Below are positions 26,289 through 40,200 of a DNA stretch of 64,000 bases, in pieces. The notes below the pieces were generated by a model. That model had not been told where the DNA came from. It saw only the letters and a list, made by a program, of their open reading frames with translations, and ran no database searches. The position numbers were made by a program, and so were the translations under genes. This DNA comes from Anopheles merus (taxonomy: Eukaryota > Arthropoda > Insecta > Diptera > Culicidae), in contig NC_054082.1 in assembly GCF_017562075.2 (NCBI RefSeq), positions 24,006,460-24,070,459 of the forward strand, given 5' to 3'. Every line of letters begins with the position of its first letter. The first letter of the stretch is position 1.

Positions 26289-28035
26289 ATGGCTACGTCA
26301 TTCTTTGGCTCCTCGACGACGCCCGCACCTATGGCGTCGGCGGCCGGAGCCGGTACCGTTGGACTGTTGGACAAGCTGGACCACTTGCTCAGTACGACCG
26401 TGCTGCACGAGGCACGCGTTTATCCTGTAACCATACCGCCGGCCACAGCAGGTTATCGACCGTCGGACGCGCTGGGCAATGTGTCCGAAATGAGTTCATC
26501 AGTACCCGCCGCCACCTCGCCGACGGTTCTGACCACTGTGGTACAGACCGATGATTTCGTCGTCCTACCAGGTATACCCACCCACCCCGACCCCGGAGCT
26601 GTGTGTGTGAGCTGTGATTTTTGCAATCTTTTATCATTTTATTTTCGCTCCATAATCTTGGGAACGAATCTACTGCTTGGTGTCCCTCTTAACTCATTTC
26701 CCTCGTTTTGGGCGTTTTTTTTTTCTCTCCCGTGTTCTTCACTTTTCGTCCCCATTTCCAGGGCCAGAGGATGTGCTGCTACTCAACACGACCACTGGAC
26801 TGTACCAGCAATCGGTGACGCTAACCGCACGAATGTATCCGATTGAGGCCACCGCGGCAAAGTCGATCTGGGGCCTACCGACGCTGATCTGGGGTATACT
26901 GATCGGAACGGTCGTGATATTGATACTGATCCTAGCGACACTCTTCTTCTGCTGCTGGGTGCAGCCACGTACGCGCAAACTGCTCAACTCGAGCTACTAC
27001 ACGACCACCGCCAACAACGGAAACGGTAGGTTTGGACGAGGTATTTTGCACGTTTCAAGCTCATTTCTGTAATTCTCTGAAGGATCGTGACTCAGGCTTG
27101 GTACTTCTATTTGTAATACTTTAAAAACATTCATCATTTCAAGCTTAGTATCGTGTATGTCTAAGCTTCTTGTTGTATATAATATTTATTTAGCAAAACT
27201 ATATGGATCATAAAACCGTTTTTGAATCATGTTGGCATGCGAAGTATTTGAAATTTTTTTTACGACGGTTGTTTTACTTTGAACTTTTGATTTATCCCTC
27301 TGGAGAACACTTCAAACAAAAAGTGGTTTTAACAGTATGTCATCCAGTTATAGAGTATTCCGGTGTATCATTGCGTCTTTGCCATCCTTGATCTAGCAGG
27401 CCTGAGCTTCAAGTTTTGATGGTGTAATTTATTTAACGATATTATTATCTTCGTCTTTGGTGTGCTCTAACCTTTTTCGTTTCCAAGTCCATCACGCCCT
27501 ATCTTTTCTTGTTACTTGATCCTCGAATAGGCATTTCTTTTGACTTCGATGTAATTAAAATGTTTTGATTTCTTTCACGACACTTCCCCCGACAGCCTCC
27601 CAAAGCTCGATTGTAGCCAAATCGTGCACCAGCAGCGACTCGAACCAACTAGTGATGCCCCTATCGATCGGCATCTGTCCACCGCAGTACAGTGCCCCGC
27701 CACCGCCCTCCACCAGCACCAACACCCCGCAGCACACCGCAGCGAGCGGCAGCAACAGCTCGCTACATCATGCTTCAACCCATCCTGCCGGCGGATGTGC
27801 ACACCATACCTGTAGCGCCGTCCCAGCAACCACGACCAACCAGCAGCAGCAGCAGTGCAACAGCATGGCATCCGGTGGGCAGGACTACGGCCACCTAAAG
27901 TACGGCAGCTCACCGCAGCAGTACGCCGCCCAGCAGTACGCTCACCATCATCATCATACACAGCAGCAGCAACAGCAGCAACATCACCAACATCAATGCA
28001 TACATTATCAGCAACAGCAACAACAATACAATCAA

Positions 28036-28066
<31 letters not shown>

Positions 28067-28972
28067 ATCACCATCACCAGCAGCAGCAGCAACACGTACA
28101 GCTGCATGGGCACCACATACACGGACAGCAGCAGTATAGTCCCTACAACCAGCACCAGTACTATCATCATCCATCAGCTCAGCAACAGCAGCAGCAGCAG
28201 CAGCACCAACAACAGTACCTTCACTATCAACAACATCAGCAACAACATCACCAGCAGCAGCAAAGGTTGGCTCGTGTAAAGTCATCGAGTAAAGCAAGGA
28301 TGTGTTAAATAATGTATCATTTTTCATTGTAGAGAGCACCATCATCAGCATCATCAACAGCAGCAGCAGCAGCAGCAAACACAACAGATACAGCATCAAC
28401 ATCATCAATCTTCCTCAGGTCATAACCACCACCAGTCGCCACAGCAGAGTCAGCTGGTGCACACGCAACTGCACAAGTCGATGTGGGCGATCAATCCACT
28501 GTACGCTTCCAGTGGAGGTAAGGCAGCTCGCCCTTGGCTGGACATACTCCTGAAAAAAAAACCCCTTCGCCTTCAATCTAATTCTGCGAATCGGTAACTC
28601 TTTTCCTCAGTGATCAACGATGAGAATGAGGGTGACACGAACACCACCTACCGGACACGATCCCTACCTTCGTGGGGTAAGAATAAGCAGCGCCCGCTTT
28701 CCAATGCAGACGATCTGGAGGAGCTGTACGCGAAGGTACTAAGATCTCATACACTTAAAAGCTATAATGCAACCACACTAGTTGACATGCCATTAATTCA
28801 ACTTTTTCTCTTGCTGTAGGTGAATTTTAGTAAAAAACGACGCAACAGGATGCGCAATGATGAAGCTGCCATTATTGCCCTGTGCCGGTCGCGGTCGCAG
28901 AATCTTGCCGCACTGCCCCACGCCGCCGATCAGGATGCAGTGGTCGTGTACGATGAACGCACTGCCCTCTAG
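26289..28972 (+). CDS. Single-pass membrane protein with Gln/His-rich tail, family not recognised
   Basis: Six exons: 26289-26571, 26762-27025, 27596-28265, 28333-28517, 28611-28735, 28820-28972 (TAG 28970-28972), about 559 residues. There is no signal peptide. Residues 1-135 are Ser/Thr/Ala/Pro-rich. One strong membrane span lies at about 136-161, followed by basic QPRTRK, so the N terminus is probably outside. The tail has a Ser/Pro/Thr stretch, then Gln/His-rich sequence (about 303-430) from CAG/CAA/CAT codons, then a block that looks conserved: PLSNADDLEELYAK, VNFSKKRRNRMRNDEAAIIA and a final VVVYDERTAL. The last three residues, TAL, fit a class I PDZ ligand. The third-exon 3' border is uncertain: donor GTTGGC at 28266 with acceptor AG at 28331-28332 keeps frame, as does GTAAAG at 28276 with exon start 28337. 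I do not recognise the family; an adaptor or receptor-like membrane protein is possible. Confidence 0.85.
27955..28440 (+). repeat. Coding CAG/CAA/CAT repeat (polyGln/His)
   Basis: Mixed glutamine and histidine codons over about 430 coding bases, interrupted by a 61-67 bp intron. CAA interruptions are frequent, so the tract is not a pure CAG run. The same repeat produces long false frames on the minus strand (27575-28408) and in the other + frames. Confidence 0.9.
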
Positions 28973-30323
28973 ATCAAAATGCAGGCTTCCTGGTAGTTCT
29001 CTTACTGTAAATCGAAAAAAAAAACACGTCAATAGATATTTGTAGCTATAGAAGGTGGAAAGGAAAGGAGTATATCTTAGGCTGTCGTCACCTGTCACTG
29101 GTGGAAAGCATCGCTCTAGTCTCTAGTCGAATACGTTCGTACACGTGCGCGTAGTTGTTGAATCACTTCATACCGCTCGGTAGCATAGTCGCGTTTCGTG
29201 CAAGGAACAACCCGTGTTGTTATCTTTGCCTACGTATGCATACCGCAACCACCCCCAGTGCCATTTTAGCTCCCGTTAGTGTTGAGTGAGCGTGCGAGGA
29301 AACAATTTCCTAGTGCTCTAGCTGAAGGTTTGAACAACCCCAAAAAATTAAATGCTCAATTGCACTTGAAGACGGTGAAGTAAGCAAACGAACAACCATC
29401 GACGATAGCATCAATTTGCATCATATTGCATAAGTCATTTGTAATCACCCGTTGTTGCATTCCATCAGAGTAGCATAAAATTCGTATCCTTCTTTTAAAA
29501 CGATTTCATGCTCCTCACCTATTTGCGAAGAGCGTACTATCAGTTTAAACATACCAGGAACTCGCCACATGGTGGTAGCATTCGTCTTCTGCCTATCAGG
29601 TGCAATTTTGCGCGAAACGACTAAACTTCTCTTCGGCTAGCGAATGTTGATGGTTGCGTAAACAAATTAGCTAGTATTAACAGGAACCGATTCAACGATC
29701 CCCTCCCCAACCCCCCTCCTTATGTCACACAAAAGATGTACATGTGTTGAAAAGAAGACTGATGAACGAACCCGACAAAAAAAGAACTCAACTCCCGCTG
29801 ATATTTAATAGTACTTTCACATCACCGTTTGTGGATCGTAGGTGTATCGATTGGGCTGGGAGAGAAGAAAAACTCGAGATATCGCCAATATTCCCATTTT
29901 TATCTACATCTACATTGCTGCCGAGAGAAAAGCGGGCCGTTGGAAACGTTCACGGCAAAACGTTCAGTATTTTTTAGAACGCCTGCCCAAAACCTTCCCA
30001 TGCACTACACATTGTTCGGAGTAGGAAGCAGCTAGCAGAAAGTTAGTAAAATGTTTAAATCGCGCCAACGCTTTTTAGTTTAAAGTGGTGCCGAGTGGAA
30101 ATCCCGGAAATAGCACCGTAGGTGGTAAAGTGCAGTAGAATCGTTGTGTTTTTTTTGTTGTTGTGTGGATCGCCAAACTATCGCGGAATGGAAGGTATGC
30201 AATTTCTTCTTGCCGGATTAATCTTATCATTCGTCGTAGAAAATCATTAGCAAACTCGTTAAATGGAAATTGTATCGAACCAGTGGATCCAAGAGGCTTG
30301 AAGCTTGGCGGCGTACAGGTAAT
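28973..30323 (+). other. Probable 3' UTR and 3' flank of the membrane-protein gene
   Basis: No coding exon is recognised. An ATTAAA hexamer occurs near 29348; a clean AATAAA is found only further on, at 30785-30790. The transcript end is unresolved. Confidence 0.35.
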
Positions 30324-30482
<159 letters not shown>

Positions 30483-31254
30483 GCAATCAACGTGTTGGAA
30501 TTATTAGAAAAAGAGTGGGCAATCATGGTTAAGGGCAGCCGATAGGCTAGAATGGAACACGAACAGGAAAATAGTAGAGAAATTTGTAACATGCGAATAT
30601 CGTTGGAATGTATAAAGTGAATTGATGAATTAAGCTAAAATCGACCACACAAGATGTGTTTTGTTTTATTATTGTGCTTTGATGACTCTAAAATGAAAAC
30701 TGAAGTACTTATTTGTGTTTTGCTGTGGTTTTCATCACAAAATTAATAATTATAACAACGCGCTGATCATAACATCGAATGTAAAATAAATTTCTTTTTC
30801 TGCTTATGTTTTAAATTCGTCAAAAATATAAAACCATGCACATTTTCTGCAAGAGTTCAATTCTATAAAAAATTTAGTGTTTAAACGTACTAAATTAAAA
30901 TTAAACCCTTAATTAAATTTATGAAATGTATTTTGTTTGTATCTTCAAACAGATAATACCGTTTTGAAGATTTATATCATCACGAGTCGATCATTTTTGT
31001 TATTCAGCATTCAAGAAACAATTTAAAATACACTTTCCATGCTAAACTACTTAACTTTTCAGTGCACAACTTCTGCATAAAGTAATTTAGATATTGATTA
31101 AATGGCATGTTTATTGACGTGAGCAAACAAATATGAATGGATTTCGTTTATTCACATTAAAATACTTTTTATTTCTCCTGTCGCATAAACTCACAAGTTT
31201 TTATATATCTCCTCTCAAACTGATATTTTACACCGAACCGTACTAACGGTACAT
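30483..31254. other. AT-rich intergenic spacer
   Basis: Strongly AT-rich, with AATAAA at 30785-30790 that could be a poly(A) signal for the upstream gene. Nothing else supportable is seen. Confidence 0.4.
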
Positions 31255-32886
31255 TCAAATCGCCATCCGTCCAAACGTTTATACCACACACTCGAGGTGT
31301 GCCCAAATGCCAAGATGTAGACAGCCCCGGTTGCTGCTCTGCCGATGCACACTATGGGCAACGGAGCTAGCACCCCCGGTCAAATTTCGGACGCATGTGA
31401 CTGAGGTGTTATTGTTATTGGTTTGTTATTGTTTTTTAACTGCTGGTGGAGGATGCAGTGAAAACGCGGATCGCTCGTGCCGTGCCGTGTCTTTCTGCTA
31501 CGGGAAGGGAGACAGATAACAGCAGCAGCAGCACCAGCAGCACCAGCAGCAGCTCGTGGTCAATATCGTACCTCAATTAACTGTTGACGACCGAGCGGCT
31601 CGGCAAGCTGTGCCGAGGGACCAAGAGGGGGACAAAATCCGGGTGATTCTGGTACCACCACCCCGCCGCACTCACGGCACAATCATCCTCTCCGATGGTG
31701 CGTGTGCGTAAAGTGTCGAGTTCGTGCAGTTAAAGTGAGCAAGAAGGGAGGGGAAAAAAACAGTGCGACCGTCTCACAAGTGAACGAGAAGAAGAAGCAG
31801 CAGCAGCAGAAACAAACCCCACACACAACAGCAACAAAGAGAAGAAACGTTCGAGCTCGATAAGAGACACCGAGAGGCACAAGGAATGACTTCTTATTGT
31901 CGGTCAGGCCCTTAAGAAAGACGGTTGTCGTTAGTGTGTGTGTGTGTGTGTGTTTTTTTTCTTCTGTTTTTTTCCCGTATTTGGATTTGCGTTGGGGTCG
32001 TTGGTTTCATTTTCGACTGCCGTCCACTAATAACTACTCACTTTCCGGTGCATTTCGGGCCCGTGCGAAACCGTCGTTGGGACACCCCTTCTCCCTCGGA
32101 AAGCAGTTCCCGCAGTCATCAACCCTCCAAAACCTCGCGTGAATATCGTGTGTGTGTGTGTCCTGTGTGTGTTTGTGTGTGCTGTACGTGCGTGCAAAGT
32201 GAAGCAGTGTGGACGGTTTTGGTACATAAATTAGCCCGCATTAATCACCACCACCAATCGATCGATACCGTTCTTCGGACACATTCGGACACTGGCCGTG
32301 TCCCTTGGCGTGCCCCCCCCCCCCCCCACTCCCAAGGCTGTGTTCTTCCCCTTCTAGTGTGTGTGTGAACGGTGGTGTACGGTACGGTGTGTATCACGTT
32401 TCGCAACCCCGGAACTATGGAATTCAAACCCCCGGACAAGTGGTCCTAGTACATCATACTTCTTTCGTACTACCGTGGTCTGTGCGCGTGTGTGTGGCTT
32501 ATCTCGCAATGTTGCTTTAAACGCAATCGCGCTACCTGTATGCAAATTTGCTGCTTGTTTTCCTAAGTTGCCGCATCGCTCATCTGTTTTTCTGTCCGTT
32601 CCTCCCAAAAACCCACCCCGAGTGTATGTGTGCCCTGTATGTGTGCGTGGTGCAGTCTCGTGAGTTTGAGATCTTCGGCAGCAAGTGATTCTCACAAGTT
32701 TCACAAAAGGGGTCCTAGTAAGCTACGAAAAAGTACAAAAGGGTGGTGAGCGGGCACGCACCATTCGTAAAGACGCAAACGGCAAAGGCAGGCTACGAAA
32801 TAATTAGTGCAAACCGCGTCCCCCCTTCACCGCACCGCCGTGTATACGCGCGCGCATTCGTGTAATACGCGACGCACGACCCGATT
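31255..32886 (+). promoter_or_regulatory. Probable promoter and 5' leader region of uex
   Basis: Composition shifts abruptly from AT-rich to GC-rich near 31255. CAG/CAC clusters at 31518-31556, GT runs near 31934-31950 and 32148-32180, and a C15 tract at 32313-32327 follow, leading to the ATG at 32887. No clear TATA box or single start site could be picked. Several short upstream reading frames exist. Assignment to uex rests on position and strand. Confidence 0.45.
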
Positions 32887-34164
32887 ATGGCCCGGTCGGG
32901 AAGATGGGCAATGTTAAAAATAATAGCACAACACCTTACCGCTGCCGTCCTGCCGCTGCTGCTGCTGGGCGGTGCCACCTGGCGCACGGTCGACAGTAGA
33001 GCGGTGGTCGACCGGGGGCACGATGTCGGATCGCCGGAAATGCAACCGATTGTCGGCGGCGCCGAGCGGGTTGCAATTGTGACGGTGGTGCCAGGTACCG
33101 GGGGCACACTGCGGCTGTACGGGGACGCTGGGGACGGACGCACGTTTTTGGTCGATCGTGTACGGGCGCAGTGTCATGAGCAGCAGCTGCACGTGGTCGA
33201 ATCCTTTCCGCCCGGCGTGGAACGATCAGCAGCCGTGCCGGCGATGGAGGAGGAGCTCTGGCGAGGTGGTACGATGCTGTGCTGGTCTCTGCAGGGAAAT
33301 GTGATTGAGCTCGTGATCAAAGAAGAGTAAGTACATTACATTTGCGCCTCCATTCATCCATTTTAATCGATCTCTTTTTTTATGGTGACTCATTCATTAA
33401 TTCATTCATTTCCCATACATCAATCGGCTTTTGGTGGTGATACATTCACTCATAAATTCCTGATCCAACAAATTAGCATATGAACCAGCACCAACACCAC
33501 CAACGAGAAGCTAAAGCTAAGGATATTGCGCAATCTGAAGCGATCGATGGGGGTTAGAGGATGATTTTTAGAGGCTGCAAACGGATACGGATTTACGCAT
33601 TTACAGCGCATACACAGTTTAGAATTTGGATGTTTTCCGCTACCAATTGCAACGCTGCTGCATTAATAGTCGCTAAGTTTAGGCATTTAATTAACCACTT
33701 AACTCGATCAGACGATCGTCCGTTCTGCACATTACAGACACAAACACGTGACGAATGGCTAATGTTAACATATTGTCCCCTAGGAAGGAAGAATGTTTCA
33801 TGTGCCGTCTACGTTTTGTGCTATTGTTTGTTTTAACTTATTGCGTCACTTGCTAAACAGCCATGCCCGGCGGGGGGGGGGGGGGGGGGATTTATTAAAT
33901 TACAATTAGGGTGCGAAAGCTCATCCACCTAAATGCTTGTTGCATTGATGCTTCCCCAGCTTTCGCTTTCACCGGGCACACCCGGGTCCGGCGGCACCGA
34001 ATGGTTTAAAATGCAAAAAAAATCACACGGCCACGCCATGCCACACCGTTACAGTATCCCTCAATGAATCACGTCACCGCGCGCTGGTTTTTCGCTCCCG
34101 CTGCTGCCGAGTTACAGCAGGAACGTGTAGCCGCCCTTTGCGTCACAAATCGTCCGATGATGGG

Positions 34165-34206
<42 letters not shown>

Positions 34207-37200
34207 GTCCATGCACATTTTGCCCCAGAACGTTTGATGGTGACGCGGTTTTCCGTGTGTCGCGTCTACTACGGCCTGGACAGCAGGGGGTAAATGCATG
34301 GGGTATTTTGGGGCCGGGTTTCGGGGTTGCACGCCATTTGCGCCAACTGTCCACGCTGTTTGGCAAGCGCGCCACTCACTTTCATTAGAACGTGCTGTGT
34401 CGTGGTTGTAGTGAATGGAATTTCTACGACGGCACGCATCCATCCACCTTTACAGCAACATGCACACACACGCAAACAAAACACTTGCTGCCGACGCCAG
34501 CAAGTGACCTTCGAACGGAACGGAACGGAAGGAAGCACAATTTGAACCAAGGGAGGAGAAAAAACATACACACACACACACGGGAGAACCAGCGTGGCTT
34601 GGAGCATGGTTTTGCCGTACGTTGGCCTTCGCTAATCCGTCGGGAGCGCTGTTACGCTGCCCCCGTGTGGCAATGCTGCAACATAACAACACGCTGTGCG
34701 ATGGTTGAAGGTGATCAGCACCGTTGGCGAATTGTTCTAATTCGATAGACAGACTCGATGGTGTTAGCTGGTTATGAAAACAATCGGGTTTGCGCTCCGA
34801 ATTGTTTAATACCAAAAATAGTAACCACTGTGGTACCAACTCAATTGACCGCTTAAGAAAGTAGCGATCATGCCTGTGTGTTGGTAGATCTTTCGTTAAG
34901 ATTGTTTAATCTGTTCATTCTTTCACACTCATTATCCATAGTGCAGCATGATGCACTGTTACTCGCGCGGACTAACAGCATGTGAACGTGCGTTAGTCGG
35001 CCATTTTCCCAGTGATCGGATGTTAGTGACACACACATATACACTCGCGAACACAGAGCTACACCAAAGACAATTCCGAAAGGGTTTGAATCGAACCACA
35101 TCATCTTACAGCTGCGTCCACGTTCGCTAACGTCGGTTCCAAACCATGACGTCATGAGGATGGTTCATCTCGCACGATGCGCTTGTTGCGGCAGTGGCAC
35201 TCGAGGAAAAGACAGAACAAAAAGTGGCATGATGCCTCCTGCAACAACTAGACAGGGCCAGCAGTTCAGGTGATTTGCATCCGTGCAGTGCATTGCTGGC
35301 GATGATGTCAGCTGACACTTTTGATTGGTTTTTTTTTGTTGCTTGGACATGATTTCCTCGATACACTAGAAACAACCCGAAAGTCGACTTAAAGTGCGGA
35401 AAATCACACAAGACTGGTTTGAGTAGTTGATTATTATTGTTATGTACCTTTAAACGTTGTTGGTTGTTTGCTTCACTTTCATACATTTTTTGGCGACTTT
35501 GCACGAAAGCTGAATTACAAGTACAGGTAAAAGACTTTTTCACCTTAGTTTCTTCGATTATTTGACGACTTAAGCCCGGATTACAGCATCAGATGGGATT
35601 TTCCGATATATTTCATTAAATATTAATGAGAATATGACTTTTTGTATACCAAAAGAAAGGATATTCAATTCCCCAAATATTTAGAACATATTGAATTATT
35701 ATAAAACTTAAAAAAAATAATTGCATTTCCTTGTGATTAATCGCTTTGTTTACGGCCAAACAAATAATAGTAATTTAAATTTAAATCATTATTTTAATAT
35801 ATTTTGTAAACTAAATAGTATTCATAGGGGAACTGAATATCCTTTCTTTTGGTGTACGATAAGCCATATTCTGATAAATATTATAAATAATATATATATA
35901 TAAATATAAATATAAATATAAATAAATATCAAAAAATTTAAATATCAATAAATATCAATAAATATAAATATAAATAGCCATATAAATAAATATCAAGCCT
36001 GTGCAAAACAGCCTGAGAATGTTTCATTGGTAAAAAACAAACTTAAAATTGAAAATATGACAATCATATTTATATCATGTAAACGTAAAAAGAAAATGCT
36101 AAAATCCACTGGCTGGATATTAATTGAATGTGAGCTTGTTTTACTGACGATTTTTATTCCATGCTAGTGCCATGTAAATGTCCAACACATCCCACAAAGC
36201 CACTTCAGAGCCACAAATACAATGCTTCCGCCAGAGCGCTTCACATGCGTTGCTTATCGCAGCAACCCTTGCTTATCAGCCGTTAAATGCTACCATCGCG
36301 TCTTTGAACGAAACATCGTCGCTCGTACCTGTGCTTCCACCTGTGACGTGTACACCAATTTGCACAGATTATGAAGCAGTGATGGTTTAGCGGTCGGTAT
36401 CGTTCGCTAGTATGTGGCGGATAACAGTACAGAAGCAAGCCAATGTAAGCCGGCCCAACACGTTTTACACGCTTGTGAACAATTCTTCATTGTCAACGTG
36501 AGTCATTCAGATTTTGTTTTCAAAAAACAGCAAGCATTTCAATACTAAACATCGACTGACGACGTAAGCTTCAAATGCGCTCTAAGCTAGCAAAGAGGTT
36601 AATCTTGCATTATTTGGTTTACACCCACAGCCTGATGAAATGTAGCTACCGGGGGCCGTTGGGTTCGAAAGACACAAAATGCCGGCCGGCACCTGCAAAA
36701 CCGGCTTCGGGCGCTCATTGTCACTTCCCAAAAGGGGGCTATATATATATATGTAATGTAATGTGCTGATAATAGTACAGAGCCTGCCCGGTTATCTGCC
36801 GGCGGTGGGAGGGCTGATTTGATTTGTCGAGCGTTTCTTTAAAGCCACTTGGGCCAGTATGTGGTTGCCAGCCTTCAAAGCGATGGTTGACCGGTTTTTA
36901 GATATAGGGACCGACCGGCGAGCTCCGGCGTGGCTTCCTGTTATCTGTGCACTTTATTCTGTATTTTTGTTCACTTTGATTTGCTTGATAAAAATGATGG
37001 AGAATGGTGGTGGTTGTGGTGGGAACGAGTGGTGCCAATTTGATTCTGTTTTTTTCCATACCGAAAGATGAACTGGATCATTAACAGCTGTCGAAGAAAT
37101 TGCTCTGAACGTTTTTGTGTTTTGAAAGACACATTTTTCTGTTAATATGATAAAAAAGAATAAAACGAACAAGACGATCTTAAACTTCTTTGATCATGTT

Positions 37201-40200
37201 ACTATTAGATAGAAAACAACAGACAGTCAATGATATTAGCATGCTTTGCAAAAATATAATCCTGTACAATTCAAAATTGCTCCCAAAACGGTCTCTTAAT
37301 GCTCAACTAATGCGCAATTAAATTCGCTCGACCAAACTCGATCGTACGATCGTAGGCACACACACACACACACACGCACATCCCTACCCATACCTATGAA
37401 GAAAGCACTGGAAAAGCATGCGACGTCTTCGTGATGCGGCACAAGAACGTAAACAACGTGTCTGCTATCGAGCGATCATCCGATTGGTGCACCGATGCCA
37501 AAGACGGACAAAAACAACGCCTGTAGTTGTTTTTGTCTTTCGCAACGGTGACTGAGAACCTTGATCCTTTCATATGTACAATTACGAAAAGATTATGTAG
37601 ATAGGTAGATGCTTACATATTAAAAAGGCAATGGGAAAGTTAGGAATGTTATATCCATGCTAAACAGCGTCTCATGACCTTTAAGATCGTCTATAAATTA
37701 TAAAAAATGTTCTCGCTGTTCTAAAAGTTGTTTTAGGACAACAAACGATTTTATTTAGATAAAAAAAGGTTTATGTTTAAGTAGTAAAAGATGACTTTTG
37801 TATTCGCAAACAACGGATGAGGGAAGAGATTTTTGTGGCAAACAATGATAAATATTATCAAACAAATATGGACACTGGCAAAATGTTTCATAAATGCGCA
37901 ATTGAGCTTGTCCGACTTGGGTCGGTACTTTGGAATGCAAGTTGCATATGAAACGTAAACAGCAATCTTCCGATGGGCGAAGCGTGTTTGACAAAAACAA
38001 CTTTTTTTTCGCCAGGGATGACTCATAGTCTGCGTTCTTAAGATATAGACCACCACAACCACTCCACGTGGGGCTGTGGTTGGAAAGTAAAGGGCAAAAG
38101 ACAAAGCGCGAAGGGTCGTCAAAAGTAGACAGTTGTTGCAACCACCATATTGGATAAGAATAAACCTTATTAAAAAAAACTATTAAAATGCTTTTAATGA
38201 CATCTTTACAAGCAAAACAATTAGGTAAAATATTGATACGATCAATAAATAACACTGACAAAATGGTGAAGCAATTAAACACTCTAGAGGACGCAAAAAC
38301 AACACATACAGGAAACGATCCAATGGCATCCTGGAAATGCTTGTGCTGTTGCCATGCATGCCACACGGATGCACACATAGCTTCACTCAAATCACTGCAC
38401 CGAGGTTCGGTAGGCGAAATAACTACTGTCTGAAAAGAATCACCCCACGGCGGGGAGAAGGCATCAAACGATCATCCGATTTGGAAATGGAATGAAGAAG
38501 AAGAAAAGGCACACACCACGACAGTTAAGGGTTGAATCATACGTTGTTTTGTGAATGCTGAACAAGTGAACAGCAAGGGAACGCAAGGTCGTCAGCTAAA
38601 GGACGTTTGGTTGCGCGTTTGGTTTCGGAAGGGATGCTATCCGAAGTGAAGTAAGAAGACGCCCATTTTATCCTTTGTTTTCTACATCTATTCAAAGCTC
38701 ATTTACATAAATATGTATTTAATGCGGACGATGCAAACAAAGCACCGGAACAAGATTGTTCGTCAACTCGCTTTCGCTGATTTACTTAATCGATTTTTAA
38801 ATTTTTGGGATCTAAATTTTGCTACCGGCCTCGCTGTTGTTCCGCTCATCCATCATATTGATAGGTATCGTGTCATCTTGCGATGGCTAGCGATGACATC
38901 ATAAAAGCCAGCTCTTGAATGGAATGAACAATTTTGCACTATTGCAATAGTGCTTGGTGCATGGGAACTATTCAATCACCCAATTGTAGCACTTTTTTTT
39001 GTATTTTTTTTTTACTAAACATTAATTTGCATTTCATCTTTATCATCTTTTCTCACAGTGCGCAAATAATACCAGTACTAAAGACTGACCTACCCAGCAG
39101 CAGTGACATTGGGAGCACCAATGAACAACGCTCAAAGCGCAACATTGATAAGGATAGTGATGCGAACAGCATCATCCACGTTGAGAACCCCGAAACCGAG
39201 GATCAGGGCACACTTCGCATCGAAGGATATCGAATCGAAAACTCGGAACTGGCGCCCGAACGAGACGATAACGATGTACCGTCGGTGCGCATCAACACGC
39301 AGGTGCAGCTGCGCCTGTTCGGTACGGGTATTACGCGGAATGTGGCCATCATCTTCACGCACGAAACCTACCGGTTCGGGGGCCCGTGTCAGGTGCCGGT
39401 CACGGAAAAGTTTCACGTAAGCTTTGCTCAGTGCAGTGCAGCCGGGGGCGATGCAATTAATGCCATTTGCTTTTCACTTTTCTCCCAGGTAACGTATGCG
39501 GAACCGAACGGTCGCAGTGGGCTGGTGGAAATCGAGCTGCCGGAAGTGATCAAGAACAAAAAGTATTTCTACATGTGCGCAAAGTACGAGAGCGTCGATC
39601 CGTTGGAAGGCTCGGATGAATACGATAAGGTACGAGGGTGAAAGCGTGGGAAGAGGGAAGGGAGAAGAGTACGCTTTAACGATGCAAACAGCATGGAGGA
39701 CCATGTGCGCTTCCCCACCACATGGTCGTGTTTGCGCTTGGGTAGTGCATGTGGATAGTATACATCTAGGCGCTTACCTTGTGAATTCATCGATTCTTTC
39801 ACAATTCGCAGGAAGCATCGAAAGTAAACCCTTTTCTACACCAAGGATCGGATATGTGGTTGCGCATGACTAGCCATCAGCCGTTGCTACCGCTCTGGCT
39901 GTCGATCACAGTGATTGCCGTGTGTCTGATGTTTTCGGCGCTCTTCTCTGGCCTTAACTTAGGTCTTATGTCGTTGGATAAAACCGATTTGCAGGTACGC
40001 TTTGCTCGTGTGTTTGTGTTACACTACCACTACCATACTGATTATCATTGCCCATGCCCAATAGATCCTGTGCAATACTGGCAGCGACAAGGAAAAGGAA
40101 TACGCCAGGGCCATTCAGCCGGTTCGCAAGCACGGCAACTATTTGCTGTGCAGCATTCTGCTCGGCAACGTGCTGGTCAACTCAACGTTCACCATCCTGC

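Larger units (their letters stand above)
33327..39058 (+). other. uex intron 1 (5.7 kb) with repeats
   Basis: Bounded by donor GTAAGT after 33326 and acceptor TCTCACAG before 39059; the joined codon is Asp. It contains a G18 run (33872-33889), a CA repeat (34168-34204), an inverted-repeat element (35612-35889), an AT-rich block and a 14-bp palindrome (37339-37352). A 211-codon minus frame at 37755-38390 shows no domain. Confidence 0.85.

Noticed and set aside
27575..28408. 277-codon minus-strand frame with poly-Val/Ala/Leu composition
   Set aside because: It is the reverse strand of the Gln/His repeat exons of the + strand gene; the low-complexity composition explains the lack of stops.
37755..38390. 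211-codon minus-strand frame inside uex intron 1
   Set aside because: No domain, AT-rich random-looking composition, no splice or promoter context and overlap with a second open frame on the same strand.
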